A stretch of DNA of 64,000 nt from Pseudomonadota bacterium. GTDB lineage: Bacteria; Pseudomonadota; Alphaproteobacteria; Acetobacterales; Acetobacteraceae. This document shows, piece by piece, positions 50,474 to 58,935 of the stretch (its first letter is position 1; each line of letters opens with the position of its first letter). Made by a program: the position numbers and the translations under genes. Under the pieces are notes generated by a model. It was not told where the DNA came from, made no database searches, and saw only the letters and a list, made by a program, of their open reading frames with translations. The stretch lies in contig JAJZES010000012.1 of the NCBI GenBank assembly GCA_021845985.1, positions 186,001 through 250,000 of the forward strand. Direction: 5' to 3'.

Positions 50474-53239
50474 TCAATGCGCCGTGGCCCAGCTTGGTCC
50501 GATGCCGGTTTCGACCACCAGCGGGACGCTGAGCGTCGCCGCCGCCTGCATCGCCGTGCGGGCGACCGTTGCGGTCGCCTCGGCGGTATCCGCCGGCGCC
50601 TCGAACAACAATTCGTCGTGCACCTGCAGCAGCATGCGCGCCGGCACCCCGGCGGCGGCCAGTGCCGCGGGCAGACGCACCATCGCCCGTTTGATGATGT
50701 CGGCCGCCCCGCCCTGCAGCGGCGCGTTGATCGCCTGCCGCTCGGCATAGCCGCGGCGGGCCGGGTTCTTGTCGGCAATACCGGGGATCCAGCAGCGCCG
50801 GCCGAACGGCGTCAGCACGAAGCCGTTGGCCCGTGCTTCCTCGCGCGCCCGCTCCATATAGGTGCGAATACCGGGATAGCGGGCGAAATAGGCATCGATA
50901 TAGGCGCGCGCCTCGCCCGGCGGGATTTGCAATTGCCGCGCCAGGCCGAAGGCGCTGATCCCGTAGATGATGCCGAAATTGATCGCCTTCGCCCGCCGTC
51001 GCGTCATCGGGTCCATGCCCGCCATCGGCACGCCGAACACCTCGCTGGCGGTGCGCGCGTGAATATCCTCCCCGGCGGCAAAGCTGGCGCGCAGCGCCGG
51101 GAGGTCGGCGACATGGGCGAGCAGGCGGAGCTCGATCTGCGAATAATCGGCACTGACCAGCAGATGCCCCGGCATGGCGACGAAGGCGCGGCGAATGCGG
51201 CTGCCTTCATCGGTGCGGATCGGGATGTTCTGCAGATTGGGGTCGGTGGACGACAGCCGCCCGGTGCTGGCGATGGCCATGGCGAAGCTGGTGTGCACGC
51301 GCCCGGTCTCGGGGTTGATCTGTTCGACCAGCGCATCGGCATAGGTCGATTTCAGCTTGGCGAGTTGGCGCCAGTCGAGCACCCGCGCCGGCAGCTCGTG
51401 GCCCTGTTCGGCGAGTCCCTGCAGCACCGAGGCGTCGGTGCCCCAGGCGCCGGTTTTCATCCGCTTCCCGCCATGCAGGCCCATTTTGTCGAACAGCACT
51501 TCGCCGAGTTGCTTGGCGCTGCCGACATTGAACGGCTCGCCGGCCAGTCTCTGGATTTCTGTCTCGATCACCGCCATCCGGCTGGCGAAGTCCACCGACA
51601 TGGCGCGCAGTTCGTCGGCATCGACGCTGATGCCGGCGCGCTCCATCGCCATCAGCACCGGCACCAGCCGCCGCTCGATCTGTTCATAGAGCGCCAGCGC
51701 ATGATCCGGGCGCAGCCGCGGGCGCAGCGCTTGCCACAGCCGCAAGGTCACATCCGCATCCTCGGCGGCATAGGCGGTGGCGCGGTCGAGCGGCACCTCG
51801 GCGAAGCTGATCCGCGCCCGGCCGGTGCCGGTCACCTCGTCATAGGCGATTGGCGTATGGCCGAGATGCAGCCGCGCCAGTTCGTCCATGCCGTGGCCAT
51901 GCGCGCCGGCATCGAGCGCGTAGGAGATCAGCATGGTGTCGTCGATCGCCGCCGCCTGCGCGGCCCCGGCGCGCGCCAGCATGGTCAGATCGAACTTGGC
52001 ATTGTGGAATATTTTCAGCACCGAGGCGTCGGCCAGCAGCGGCACGAGCGCGGCGATGGCGGCGTCGGCGGGGATCTGCTCGACCAGTCCGGCATGGCGC
52101 AGCGGCACGTAGCAGGCGCGGCCGGCTGCGGTGGCCAGCGACAGGCCGACCAGATTGGCGCGCATGGCGTCCAGCCCGTCGGTCTCGGTATCAAGGGCAA
52201 CGAGGCCGGCTTGCGTCGCTTCGGCGATCCAGGCGGTCAGCGCCGCTAGGCTGCTGACCGTCGCATACGGGCCGAACGGCGGCGCATCGGCAACCGGCGC
52301 GGTCGCCGCCGGCGCGGCCTCGCTGTCCGCGGCGTCGCCATCGGCTGCTGCGTGGCCATCGAGACCGAGGCGCGTCAGGGTGGTGCGAAACCCCTGGGTG
52401 CGCAGCCATGCCGCGAGTTGCGCCGGGTCCGGCGCGCGCACCGCCAGCGCCGTGATCGGCTGCGGCAGCGGCACGTCGTCGCGCAGCGTCACCAGCAGGC
52501 GCGACAGCCGCGCCGCATCGGCATGGGCGATCAGCATGTCTCGGCGCTTGGACGGCTTCATCGTCGGGGCGGCGGCGAGCACCCCGTCCAGGTCGCCGAA
52601 CTCGGCGAGAAGCTGGGCGGCGTTCTTCGGGCCGATGCCGGGCACGCCGGGCACATTATCGACGCTGTCGCCCATCAGCGCCTGGGCGTCGATCAGCCGG
52701 TCCGGGGCGACGCCGAATTTTTCCATCACCTCGGCCGGACCGATCGGCTTGTTTTTGATCGGGTCGAGCATCTCCACGCCGGGCCGCAGAAGCTGCATCA
52801 GGTCCTTGTCGGAGGAGACGATGGTGGCCCGCCCGCCGGCGGCGACGGCGGCGCGGGCATAGGAGGCGATGAGGTCGTCGGCCTCCCAGTCGGCCAGCTC
52901 GATCGACGCCACGCCAAAGGCAAGGGTCGCCTCACGCACCAGGGCGAATTGCGGGCGCAGCTCCTCGGGCGGCTCCGGGCGCTGCGCCTTGTATTGCTCA
53001 TAGAGCCGGTTGCGGAAGGTGTGGCGGCCGGCATCGAAGATCACCGCGAGATGGGTGCCGACATGCTCGCGCCTGAGCTTGGCGAGCATGTTGGTGAAGC
53101 CGAACGCGGCATTGACCGGCACGCCGTCCGGCCGCGTCATCGGCGGCAGGGCGTGGAAGGCGCGGAAGATGAAGCCCGAGCCGTCGATCAGAACAAGATG
53201 CGGCGGCGCCGGATTGGGCGGGGCGCCATCGGGTGCCAC
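50474..53239 (-). CDS. polA: DNA polymerase I
   Basis: A 921-residue repair and gap-filling polymerase. The 5'-3' exonuclease occupies about residues 1-270 (LVLIDGSGFIFRAFHALPPMTR, ELADWEADDLIASYA, SSDKDLMQLL). The 3'-5' exonuclease shows the first catalytic pair in GLVALDTETDGLD. The polymerase domain shows SADYSQIELRLLAHVAD (motif A), RRRAKAINFGIIYGISAFGLARQL (motif B) and LLQVHDELLFEAP (motif C). The start is a GTG at 53239, four bases after the zinc-finger gene's stop; no ATG is available near the conserved beginning. A perfect 30-bp palindrome lies 14 bases before this GTG. Confidence 0.95.
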   Translation of the reverse strand: MAPDGAPPNPAPPHLVLIDGSGFIFRAFHALPPMTRPDGVPVNAAFGFTNMLAKLRREHVGTHLAVIFDAGRHTFRNRLYEQYKAQRPEPPEELRPQFALVREATLAFGVASIELADWEADDLIASYARAAVAAGGRATIVSSDKDLMQLLRPGVEMLDPIKNKPIGPAEVMEKFGVAPDRLIDAQALMGDSVDNVPGVPGIGPKNAAQLLAEFGDLDGVLAAAPTMKPSKRRDMLIAHADAARLSRLLVTLRDDVPLPQPITALAVRAPDPAQLAAWLRTQGFRTTLTRLGLDGHAAADGDAADSEAAPAATAPVADAPPFGPYATVSSLAALTAWIAEATQAGLVALDTETDGLDAMRANLVGLSLATAAGRACYVPLRHAGLVEQIPADAAIAALVPLLADASVLKIFHNAKFDLTMLARAGAAQAAAIDDTMLISYALDAGAHGHGMDELARLHLGHTPIAYDEVTGTGRARISFAEVPLDRATAYAAEDADVTLRLWQALRPRLRPDHALALYEQIERRLVPVLMAMERAGISVDADELRAMSVDFASRMAVIETEIQRLAGEPFNVGSAKQLGEVLFDKMGLHGGKRMKTGAWGTDASVLQGLAEQGHELPARVLDWRQLAKLKSTYADALVEQINPETGRVHTSFAMAIASTGRLSSTDPNLQNIPIRTDEGSRIRRAFVAMPGHLLVSADYSQIELRLLAHVADLPALRASFAAGEDIHARTASEVFGVPMAGMDPMTRRRAKAINFGIIYGISAFGLARQLQIPPGEARAYIDAYFARYPGIRTYMERAREEARANGFVLTPFGRRCWIPGIADKNPARRGYAERQAINAPLQGGAADIIKRAMVRLPAALAAAGVPARMLLQVHDELLFEAPADTAEATATVARTAMQAAATLSVPLVVETGIGPSWATAH

Positions 53240-53243
53240 CGCC

Positions 53244-53468
53244 TCAATGGCCGTGCTCAACGCCGGCGCCGGCGTTGAGCACGTAGAGGCGCGAGCAGTA
53301 CGGGCACAGCACCTGATGCCCGTCGATGCGCAGGAACACCCGCGGATGGCCGAGCGGCCCGTCGCCGCCGTCGCAGGCGACCACCCGGTCATCGACATGG
53401 ACGATCTCGGTCGGCGCGGCGGTGCCGACCGGCGGAGTCACGGCGTGGGTCGGCTGCGAATCCGGCAT
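53244..53468 (-). CDS. zf-CHCC zinc-finger domain protein (NDUFS6-like)
   Basis: A 74-residue protein with the CHCC-type zinc site VVACDGGDGPLGHPRVFLRI and QVLCPYCSRLYVL. Cys, His, Cys, Cys are spaced as in the alphaproteobacterial homologues of the mitochondrial complex I subunit NDUFS6. It lies just ahead of polA (four-base gap) on the same strand. Its last twelve codons coincide with the right half of a perfect palindrome (53253-53282), giving the tail VLNAGAGVEHGH, which is not a family feature. Confidence 0.8.
   Translation of the reverse strand: MPDSQPTHAVTPPVGTAAPTEIVHVDDRVVACDGGDGPLGHPRVFLRIDGHQVLCPYCSRLYVLNAGAGVEHGH
53253..53282. repeat. perfect 30-bp palindrome upstream of polA
   Basis: Left arm GTGCTCAACGCCGGC followed directly by its reverse complement, with no loop. 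It covers the last codons of the zinc-finger gene and ends 14 bases before the polA start on the minus strand. As RNA it could fold into a 13-pair hairpin that would overlap the coupling region; as DNA it could cruciform or bind a dimeric protein. Confidence 0.9.
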
Positions 53469-53526
53469 GGAACCTCTCGGCAATCGGGGCCGATCCATGA
53501 TACCCGTCGCCACCGTGCTTTCAACC

Positions 53527-54528
53527 ATGCCCTGTCCCGCGCCGCCGCTGCCGCGCCGCGCCGTTCTGGCCGGTGGCGCGGCGCTGGCCGTGTCCGGCTG
53601 CGTCGGGTTGGCGTTGCCGCCGCCGGGCGCGCCGTCGGTGACCGATGGCACCTTCACCCTGCGCGACGGCGCCCGCCTGCCCTATCGCCGCTGGCTGCCG
53701 GAGGCGGAGCCGGCGGCGGTGGTGTTGGCGCTGCATGGCTTCAACGACAGCCGCGATGCCTGGGAGATTCCGGCCGTCGAGCTGACCGCGGCGGGGCTGG
53801 CGATCTATGCGCCCGATCAGCGCGGCTTTGGCGCCGCGCCGGGGCGTGGGCGCTGGGCCGGCACCGCGACCATGGTGGCCGACGCCGCCGAGCTGGCCGG
53901 ACAGGTGCGGGGCCGGCATCCGGCGGCGCCGCTGCTGCTGATGGGCGAGAGCATGGGCGGCGCGGTGCTGATGTGCCTTGCCGCGGGTCCGCTGGCGCCG
54001 GTCGGTGCGCGCTATGTGCTGGTGGCGCCGGCGGTGTGGGGGCGGGCGGAGATGAACGTGTTCCTGCGCGGCTCGCTGTGGCTCGGCGCGACGATGGTGC
54101 CGTGGCTGGCGCTGAGCGGCGCGCCGGTGCAGGTGACGGCAAGCGACAACCACGCGGCGCTGGTGCGCCTGTCGCGCGACCCACTGACCATTCACGCGAC
54201 GCGCATCGACACGCTGCGCGGTCTGGTCGATCTGATGGACACGGCGCAGGTGGCGGCGGCGCAGTTCCGCGCACCGGGACTGTTTTTATATGGCGGCCAC
54301 GACGAACTGGTGCCGAAAGCGGCGATGGCGGCAATGTGGGCCCGCCTGCCGCGCGGCGAGGGGGCGGCACTGGCCTATTACCCGGACGATTATCACCTGA
54401 TGCTGCGCGACCTGCACCGGTCGGTGCCGCTGGGCGACATCATCTCCTGGCAGCGGACCCCGGCGGCACCGCTGCCCTCCGGCGCCGACGCGGCGGCGGC
54501 GCAGTGGCTGGCCCGGCGCGAGGCGTGA
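53527..54528 (+). CDS. alpha/beta hydrolase lipoprotein, monoacylglycerol lipase-like
   Basis: A 333-residue serine hydrolase. The N-terminus has RRAVLAGGAALAVSGC, a twin-arginine/lipobox-type signal, so the mature protein is probably membrane-anchored by a lipidated Cys. The catalytic serine is in LLLMGESMGGAVLMCLA, the acid in FLYGGHDELVPKAAMAAMW, and the His in PDDYHLMLRD. LHGFNDSRDAW is the oxyanion block. I take the ATG at 53527; one at 53497 with GGGG nine bases upstream is a real alternative and would add ten residues. It is divergent from the zf-CHCC gene and precedes a tRNA. Confidence 0.83.
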   Translation: MPCPAPPLPRRAVLAGGAALAVSGCVGLALPPPGAPSVTDGTFTLRDGARLPYRRWLPEAEPAAVVLALHGFNDSRDAWEIPAVELTAAGLAIYAPDQRGFGAAPGRGRWAGTATMVADAAELAGQVRGRHPAAPLLLMGESMGGAVLMCLAAGPLAPVGARYVLVAPAVWGRAEMNVFLRGSLWLGATMVPWLALSGAPVQVTASDNHAALVRLSRDPLTIHATRIDTLRGLVDLMDTAQVAAAQFRAPGLFLYGGHDELVPKAAMAAMWARLPRGEGAALAYYPDDYHLMLRDLHRSVPLGDIISWQRTPAAPLPSGADAAAAQWLARREA

Positions 54529-54571
54529 GACGCTTTCCTTCCCGCCGGTTCTGCGCTAAGCGGAACCCCAC

Positions 54572-54648
54572 GGACCCGTAGCTCAGCTGGATAGAGCGTC
54601 GCCCTCCGAAGGCGAAGGTCGCACGTTCGAATCGTGTCGGGTCCGCCA
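54572..54648 (+). tRNA. tRNA-Arg (anticodon CCG)
   Basis: The acceptor GGACCCG pairs with CGGGTCC, the D stem is GCTC/GAGC, the anticodon stem is TCGCC/GGCGA with loop CTCCGAA (CCG), and the T arm is GCACG-TTCGAAT-CGTGT. The discriminator is G and CCA is encoded. A small mobile region follows directly. Confidence 0.95.
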
Positions 54649-54758
54649 ATCTTTTCAAGTGCTTAAGGCCGAATGAGCCGGTGCGGTCCGGGCGGCGGGG
54701 TAACATCGGGGTAACGCCAGCCAGCCGGAACCCTGGCGCGGCGCGCGCGTTCCGGGCG

Positions 54759-55169
54759 TCATCGGTCCTTGAATGGCCGCAGCGGCGCCGGTGTCCAGCG
54801 ATGCGGGATTTCAAACAGCATCGGCGGCCGGGCTGCACGGAAAGCATCAAGCATGCTCGGTAGCCAGCGGATAACTCCGGCGGCCGTCTGCCAGTAGGGT
54901 TCTGGCGCCCAGCCACTCGCCAGGATGAACACAACCAAGCCGGACTGCTCCAAGGCGAGCCGTTCATGCGGCCGGGTGCGGAGCTTTCGGTCCTGCGTCA
55001 GAACGGCCCAGCCGCCTTGTGCGTGCAAGGCGGCGATCCAGTCCCGATCCGCGATGCCAGGGCCGAACCGCTCGGGAATGCTGATTGCCTCCCCGTTCTC
55101 AGGGGTCAGCAGGGCATGGACAGCACGGGCAAGGTGAGGCGACAGGTTCGCGTCGAGCGCAAGCTTCAC
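54759..55169 (-). CDS. DUF5615 PIN-like toxin
   Basis: A 136-residue PIN-like nuclease of the DUF5615 (Mut7-C) type. The N-terminal LALDANLSPHLARAVHALL carries the first catalytic aspartate, DRDWIAALHAQGGWAVLTQDRKLRTRPHE the others. It starts with a GTG that overlaps the antitoxin stop (GTGA), the standard order antitoxin then toxin. Such proteins are assumed to cleave RNA. Together with the upstream DUF433 protein it forms a type II-like toxin-antitoxin module. A frame continues upstream on the same strand only through the antitoxin gene. Confidence 0.78.
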   Translation of the reverse strand: MKLALDANLSPHLARAVHALLTPENGEAISIPERFGPGIADRDWIAALHAQGGWAVLTQDRKLRTRPHERLALEQSGLVVFILASGWAPEPYWQTAAGVIRWLPSMLDAFRAARPPMLFEIPHRWTPAPLRPFKDR

Positions 55170-55852
55170 GCCGCCAAGGTCATCTCGAAGGCAGCCGCCT
55201 GCCGCACTGCATCTTCCGACGTGCCGAACAGCGCGGCGACGCGGCCGGCATTCCCGCCCTCCGCACGCAGGGCGTCGGCGAGGGCTTGCGTCGGCACGCC
55301 CGGTTCCACGATGGGGTGCCCGAAGGATCGCCGCGGGTCGAGCAGCACCAGCGGCATTTCCGGCCGCGGATGCCAAGCCCGGATCACATCCTCGGCCTCC
55401 AGATCGAATTCCGATCGGATGCTTTGGGCCAGCACATGAAGCATCACGTACTGGTGCGCCACCAGGTCGAGCGCCGTCCGGTCCCCGCTGCGGGCCAGCG
55501 TGTCGGCGAAGATCGTTACCCCGTCAGTCGAGAAACGCAGCCGGTGTCCGGCTTCGCTCAGCAGGTCGCGCCGCGCCTCTGCCGCCGCGTGCCGGATGGT
55601 CCGCCATGATACCCCGGCGCGCAGGAAGTGCCGGATGAAGCGAACTTCAATCAGCTCGCGAAAGGACAGTGCCGTCCTGCCTTCCACCTCCGGCAGCAGA
55701 TGGCCGACTACCGCCGGCCGCCGCACCTTGCCGGTGCCGTGGCCATAGCCATGCACCCAGCCGCGGACCCGCGCCGGCGCCACTTCCGCGAGGCGGGCGG
55801 CTTCCGGGATGGAGTAGAGGCCGAGACCGATCAGGTTGGGGAAAGCGTTCAC
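55166..55852 (-). CDS. DUF433 antitoxin-like DNA-binding protein
   Basis: 228 residues. The N-terminus has a MerR-like helix-turn-helix (IPEAARLAEVAPARVRGWVHG), the middle an unassigned helical domain, and the C-terminus the DUF433 region (PEMPLVLLDPRRSFGHPIVEPGVPTQALADALRAEGG followed by VAALFGTSEDAVRQAAAFE). DUF433 proteins commonly sit beside DUF5615 toxins, as here, with the stop and start overlapping. It probably represses its own operon and binds the toxin. Longer than the minimal 75-residue DUF433 antitoxins. Confidence 0.8.
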   Translation of the reverse strand: MNAFPNLIGLGLYSIPEAARLAEVAPARVRGWVHGYGHGTGKVRRPAVVGHLLPEVEGRTALSFRELIEVRFIRHFLRAGVSWRTIRHAAAEARRDLLSEAGHRLRFSTDGVTIFADTLARSGDRTALDLVAHQYVMLHVLAQSIRSEFDLEAEDVIRAWHPRPEMPLVLLDPRRSFGHPIVEPGVPTQALADALRAEGGNAGRVAALFGTSEDAVRQAAAFEMTLAA

Positions 55853-56095
55853 GACGCGATTCTAGGGGGTAGGGCGTGACCACGGCAAGGTGGCCGCCCC
55901 CGTAAGCCGCGCCAGTTCGGCAACGCTTGGTCACGACGCGGGCTGCCGCGCCATCTCGATTCGGTTCGGCTTCACGATTTCGGAAATGGGCCTGCCAGGG
56001 CGCCCCGACTGATCTTTTCTTCACGGCCATTGATGCGATCTATTCCCTTGCGGGGACAGGGTCACTCAATGAGCGCATCGGAAAATTTAGACTAT

Positions 56096-56827
56096 AAGGG
56101 GCTGGCATAGGTAAGCGGGTTTCATTGCGGCCACACCCATCGTGTCAGGCACTTGAGAAGATTGCTAACAGGACGGTAGTTGAAGCGCCATTCGCATTCT
56201 TTGAGGAACAGATGGAAGTGATGCCGGGGTATGCCGTTGTATCGGCGTAGGTGACGCTTGGCCTGGTTCCAGAAGTTTTCGATGCCGTTGATGTGGTTGT
56301 GGCGGTCAGCGACGAAGGCCTGAGTATGGTTGATCCTGACATGACGGAACTCAGAGACGTCGAGCACGTCGTAGGAGCGATAGCTGTCGGTATAGACGAT
56401 GCTGTCCGGCTGGATGCGATCACGAATGATACCGACAAGCGTTGCGGCTTTGGTGTCTTGGATCATCACGGCGTGCACCTTTCCGCCACGCTTGAGGAGC
56501 CCGAAGACCGGCACCTTGCCGGCAGCTCCGCGCCCGCGCTTGCCCTTGCGGTAGCCACCGAAGTAGCTCTCGTCCACTTCAACGGCGCCACCGAGACAAG
56601 GCGTTTCCGCGGCGAGCTTGTCGGCAATCACTTCGCGCAGCTTGGTATAGAATAGGGTCGCAGTGTTGCGATTGACGCCAATCAGTTCGGCTGCCGTTCG
56701 CGCTGGGACGCCAGCCACAAACTGCCCGATCAGAGCGCGTTGGATGCCTATCGGAAGTCGGCTGCGGCGACGACGCTGTTCCATATGACATATCAAGCCT
56801 CTATGTGCTTACCTATGCCAGCCCCTT
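56096..56827 (-). mobile_element. IS1595-family insertion sequence, complete
   Basis: A 732-bp element with perfect 20-bp terminal inverted repeats: AAGGGGCTGGCATAGGTAAG at the left end (56096-56115) and its exact complement at the right end (56808-56827). It carries a single transposase gene. I see no 8-bp direct repeat at the flanks, so either the insertion was followed by deletion or the target duplication has decayed. It cuts off the ApeA-like gene beginning at 57067. Confidence 0.9.
56122..56796 (-). CDS. IS1595-family transposase
   Basis: A 224-residue DDE-type transposase. VDESYFGGYRKGKRGRG contains the first catalytic aspartate and the typical YFGG sequence, VYTDSYRSYDVLD the second, and NHINGIENFWNQAKRHLRRYNGI the N/E motif with the H-x-N-GIE feature of ISXO2-like (IS1595) enzymes. 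A helix-turn-helix with RTAAELIGVNRNTATLFYTKLR is at the N-terminus. It appears intact and potentially active. Confidence 0.93.
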   Translation of the reverse strand: MICHMEQRRRRSRLPIGIQRALIGQFVAGVPARTAAELIGVNRNTATLFYTKLREVIADKLAAETPCLGGAVEVDESYFGGYRKGKRGRGAAGKVPVFGLLKRGGKVHAVMIQDTKAATLVGIIRDRIQPDSIVYTDSYRSYDVLDVSEFRHVRINHTQAFVADRHNHINGIENFWNQAKRHLRRYNGIPRHHFHLFLKECEWRFNYRPVSNLLKCLTRWVWPQ

Positions 56828-57067
56828 CCGAAATGGCCTGTTCTGCAACCCTTGAATGCATTTGGTGACAGGACTACCAACCATTGCGGCCATGGAGCCA
56901 TGTGGGTTAGGCAAATATCCGTCGAATTCGAGGACCGCGCGCCCGTCATCGTCAATTTGGCAACGACCCGGAACGCACGAATCGGGCGCCAAAAGTCGGT
57001 CGGGCACCTCTTCGTCATGCCACCAAAAAACACCTCGCTGGTCTAAAATGGCCACCGACAATCCCAC
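56828..57067 (-). pseudogene. ApeA-like (HEPN defence) N-terminal fragment, cut by IS
   Basis: About 80 codons from a GTG at 57067 read GVFWWHDEEVPDRLLAPDS, IDDDGRAVLEFDGYLP and KCIQG, which resembles the ApeA N-terminal domain 1 of HEPN-type anti-phage proteins. The frame is broken at the right inverted repeat of the IS1595 element, and the remaining 350 or so residues are not found on the other side of the element. GC is visibly lower than the neighbours. The family call is from memory of the domain's pattern and is tentative. Confidence 0.45.
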
Positions 57068-57079
57068 TGAGCATCATGC

Positions 57080-57290
57080 AGGAACGGTATAGCCGTTCCT
57101 TGGCAGCGATGTCGCCAGGATCATGAAGTCCGCCGCGATCAGGCTGCGCGGGTCGAGCGCCTTGCCCTTCCTGGCGGCGGCGCGGTGCAGCGCCAACCGG
57201 GTGGCCTCGGCCGCTTGCGGCGGCTTGCGCTGCACGATCAGCCGCAGGGCCAGCGCGGGTTGGCCGCCGCCGAGCGGCGTCCGCTGGCCA
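57080..57290 (-). pseudogene. IS4-family transposase internal fragment
   Basis: Minus-strand codons give ALALRLIVQRKPPQAAEATR, then ALHRAAARKGKALDPRSLIA and ADFMILATSLPRNGY. This is the segment of IS4-type transposases that normally leads to TSLPxxx...YRLRWQIE-like sequence. Both ends are lost. It abuts the truncated betI and probably records an insertion into that gene followed by deletion. Confidence 0.6.
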
Positions 57291-57479
57291 AATCTGCGCC
57301 GCGCCGTGCGGGCGCTGCTGCCGCCGGATGCGGCGGGGCATCTGGCCGGCATGGCCGCCGCCCTGATTGATCGGCTATGGCTTGGCGCGGCATTGTCGGA
57401 GTGGCGCGAGGCCGACAGTGTGGCGGCGCGGGCGATGGTTGCCGCGCTGGTCGATCGACGCCTGGGCAAGGAGCCTGTC
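57288..57479 (+). pseudogene. betI: betI (TetR-family choline repressor) C-terminal fragment
   Basis: Sixty-four codons, NLRRAVRALLPPDAAGHLAG then MAAALIDRLWLGAALSEWRE and ARAMVAALVDRRLGKEPV, match the end of BetI ligand-binding domains (AALIDGLWL-ALS pattern). The DNA-binding half is missing, replaced by the IS4 fragment. There is no stop before the betB ATG, so the frame runs on into betB. Loss of the repressor would make the bet operon constitutive; that is inference. Confidence 0.7.
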
Positions 57480-58934
57480 ATGACACGTCACGCCGCCGAA
57501 CGCCTGCAGAACTGGATCGACGGCGGCCATGTTGCCGGCTCGGGGCCGGTGTTCCCGACGCGCAACCCGGCCACCGGCGCGGTGCTCGCCGAGGTCGAGA
57601 CGGCGGGACAGGCGGAGGTCGATCGCGCCGTGGTGGCGGCGGCGCGGGCGCAGGCGCAATGGGCGATCACCCCCGGCGCAGAGCGGGCGCGCATTCTGCG
57701 GTGCGCCGCCGACCTGCTGCGCGCGCGCAACGACGAGATGGCCCGGTTGGAAACGCTCGACACCGGCAAGCCGATCCAGGAAACCCGCGTCGTCGATGCG
57801 CTCTCCGGCGTCGAGTGCCTGGAGTATTTCGCCGCCATGGCCGCCGGCCTGACCGGTGAGCATGTCGATCTCGGCCCGGCCGCGTTCGGCTATACGCGGC
57901 GCGAGCCGCTCGGCGTGGTGGGCGGCATCGGCGCGTGGAACTATCCGCTGCAGATCGCCTGCTGGAAATCGGCGCCGGCGCTGGCCTGCGGCAACGCCAT
58001 CATCTTCAAGCCGGCGGAGCTGACGCCGCTGACGGCGATGAAAATGGCCGAGATCTATCAGGCGGCCGGATTGCCGGACGGGCTGTTCAACGTCGTCCAC
58101 GGCGCCGCCGAGACCGGGCGCATGCTGACGCGCCATCGCGGCATCGCCAAAGTCTCGCTGACCGGGGAAGTCGGCACCGGCCGCGCGGTGATGGCCGATG
58201 CGGCGCCGACGCTCAAGCATGTGACGCTGGAACTGGGCGGCAAATCGCCGATCCTGGTGTTCGAGGACGCCGACCTCGACAATGCGGTGTCCGGCGCGCT
58301 GCTCGGCAATTTCTACTCGGCCGGCGAAGTCTGCTCGAACGGTACGCGCGTCTTTGTCCACCGCAGCATCAAGGCGGCGTTCACCGAGCGGCTGCTGGCG
58401 CGGGTCGGCCGGCTGCGCATCGGCGACCCGCTCGACCCCGAGACACAGATCGGCGCCCTGATCTCGCCCGAGCACACTGAGAAGGTGCTGGGCTACATCG
58501 CCCGCGGCGTGGCCGAGGGGGCGCGGCTGCTGATCGGCGGCCAGCGCGTCGGCAGCGGCAGCTTCGTCGCCCCGGCGGTGTTCGACGGCTGCCGCGACGA
58601 CATGGCGATCGTGCGCGAGGAGATTTTCGGCCCGGTGATGGCGCTGCTCGACTTCACCGACGAGGCGGAGGTGATCGGGCGCGCCAACGACACCGAGTTC
58701 GGCCTGTCCGCCGCCGTGTTCACCCGTGATCTGGCGCGCGCGCATCGCGTGGTGGCGAAGCTGCAGGCCGGCACCTGCTGGATCAACCACTACAACATCA
58801 CGCCGGTCGAGCTGCCGTTCGGCGGCATGAAGCAGTCCGGCCTGGGGCGCGAGAACAGCCGCGCGGCGATCGAGCATTACACGCAGATCAAGAGCGTCTA
58901 TGTCGCGCTGCGCGATATCGAGGCGCCGTATTGA
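57480..58934 (+). CDS. betB: betaine aldehyde dehydrogenase
   Basis: A 484-residue NAD(P)-dependent enzyme oxidising betaine aldehyde to glycine betaine. [36 protein letters not shown], the catalytic Glu in [18 protein letters not shown], the Cys in [15 protein letters not shown], and [13 protein letters not shown] are all present. The ATG at 57480 follows AAGGAGCCTGTC, a good ribosome-binding site, so I do not use the upstream frame, which is the betI relic. It lies one base from betA. Confidence 0.96.
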   Translation: MTRHAAERLQNWIDGGHVAGSGPVFPTRNPATGAVLAEVETAGQAEVDRAVVAAARAQAQWAITPGAERARILRCAADLLRARNDEMARLETLDTGKPIQETRVVDALSGVECLEYFAAMAAGLTGEHVDLGPAAFGYTRREPLGVVGGIGAWNYPLQIACWKSAPALACGNAIIFKPAELTPLTAMKMAEIYQAAGLPDGLFNVVHGAAETGRMLTRHRGIAKVSLTGEVGTGRAVMADAAPTLKHVTLELGGKSPILVFEDADLDNAVSGALLGNFYSAGEVCSNGTRVFVHRSIKAAFTERLLARVGRLRIGDPLDPETQIGALISPEHTEKVLGYIARGVAEGARLLIGGQRVGSGSFVAPAVFDGCRDDMAIVREEIFGPVMALLDFTDEAEVIGRANDTEFGLSAAVFTRDLARAHRVVAKLQAGTCWINHYNITPVELPFGGMKQSGLGRENSRAAIEHYTQIKSVYVALRDIEAPY

Positions 58935-58935
58935 C

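Noticed and set aside
54440-54967. Minus-strand frame with the phrase ADPTRFERATFAFGGRR over the tRNA-Arg gene
   Set aside because: This is the well-known false frame read from the antisense of a tRNA; no protein is encoded.
55647-56030. Minus-strand frame starting MAVKKRSVGAPWQAHFRN, faintly like an integrase arm domain
   Set aside because: Similarity is limited to a few residues and most of it lies antiparallel to or inside the antitoxin gene region; not supportable.
56088-56835. Target-site duplication for the IS1595 element
   Set aside because: Eight bases on each side of the inverted repeats do not match in any alignment tried, so none is reported.
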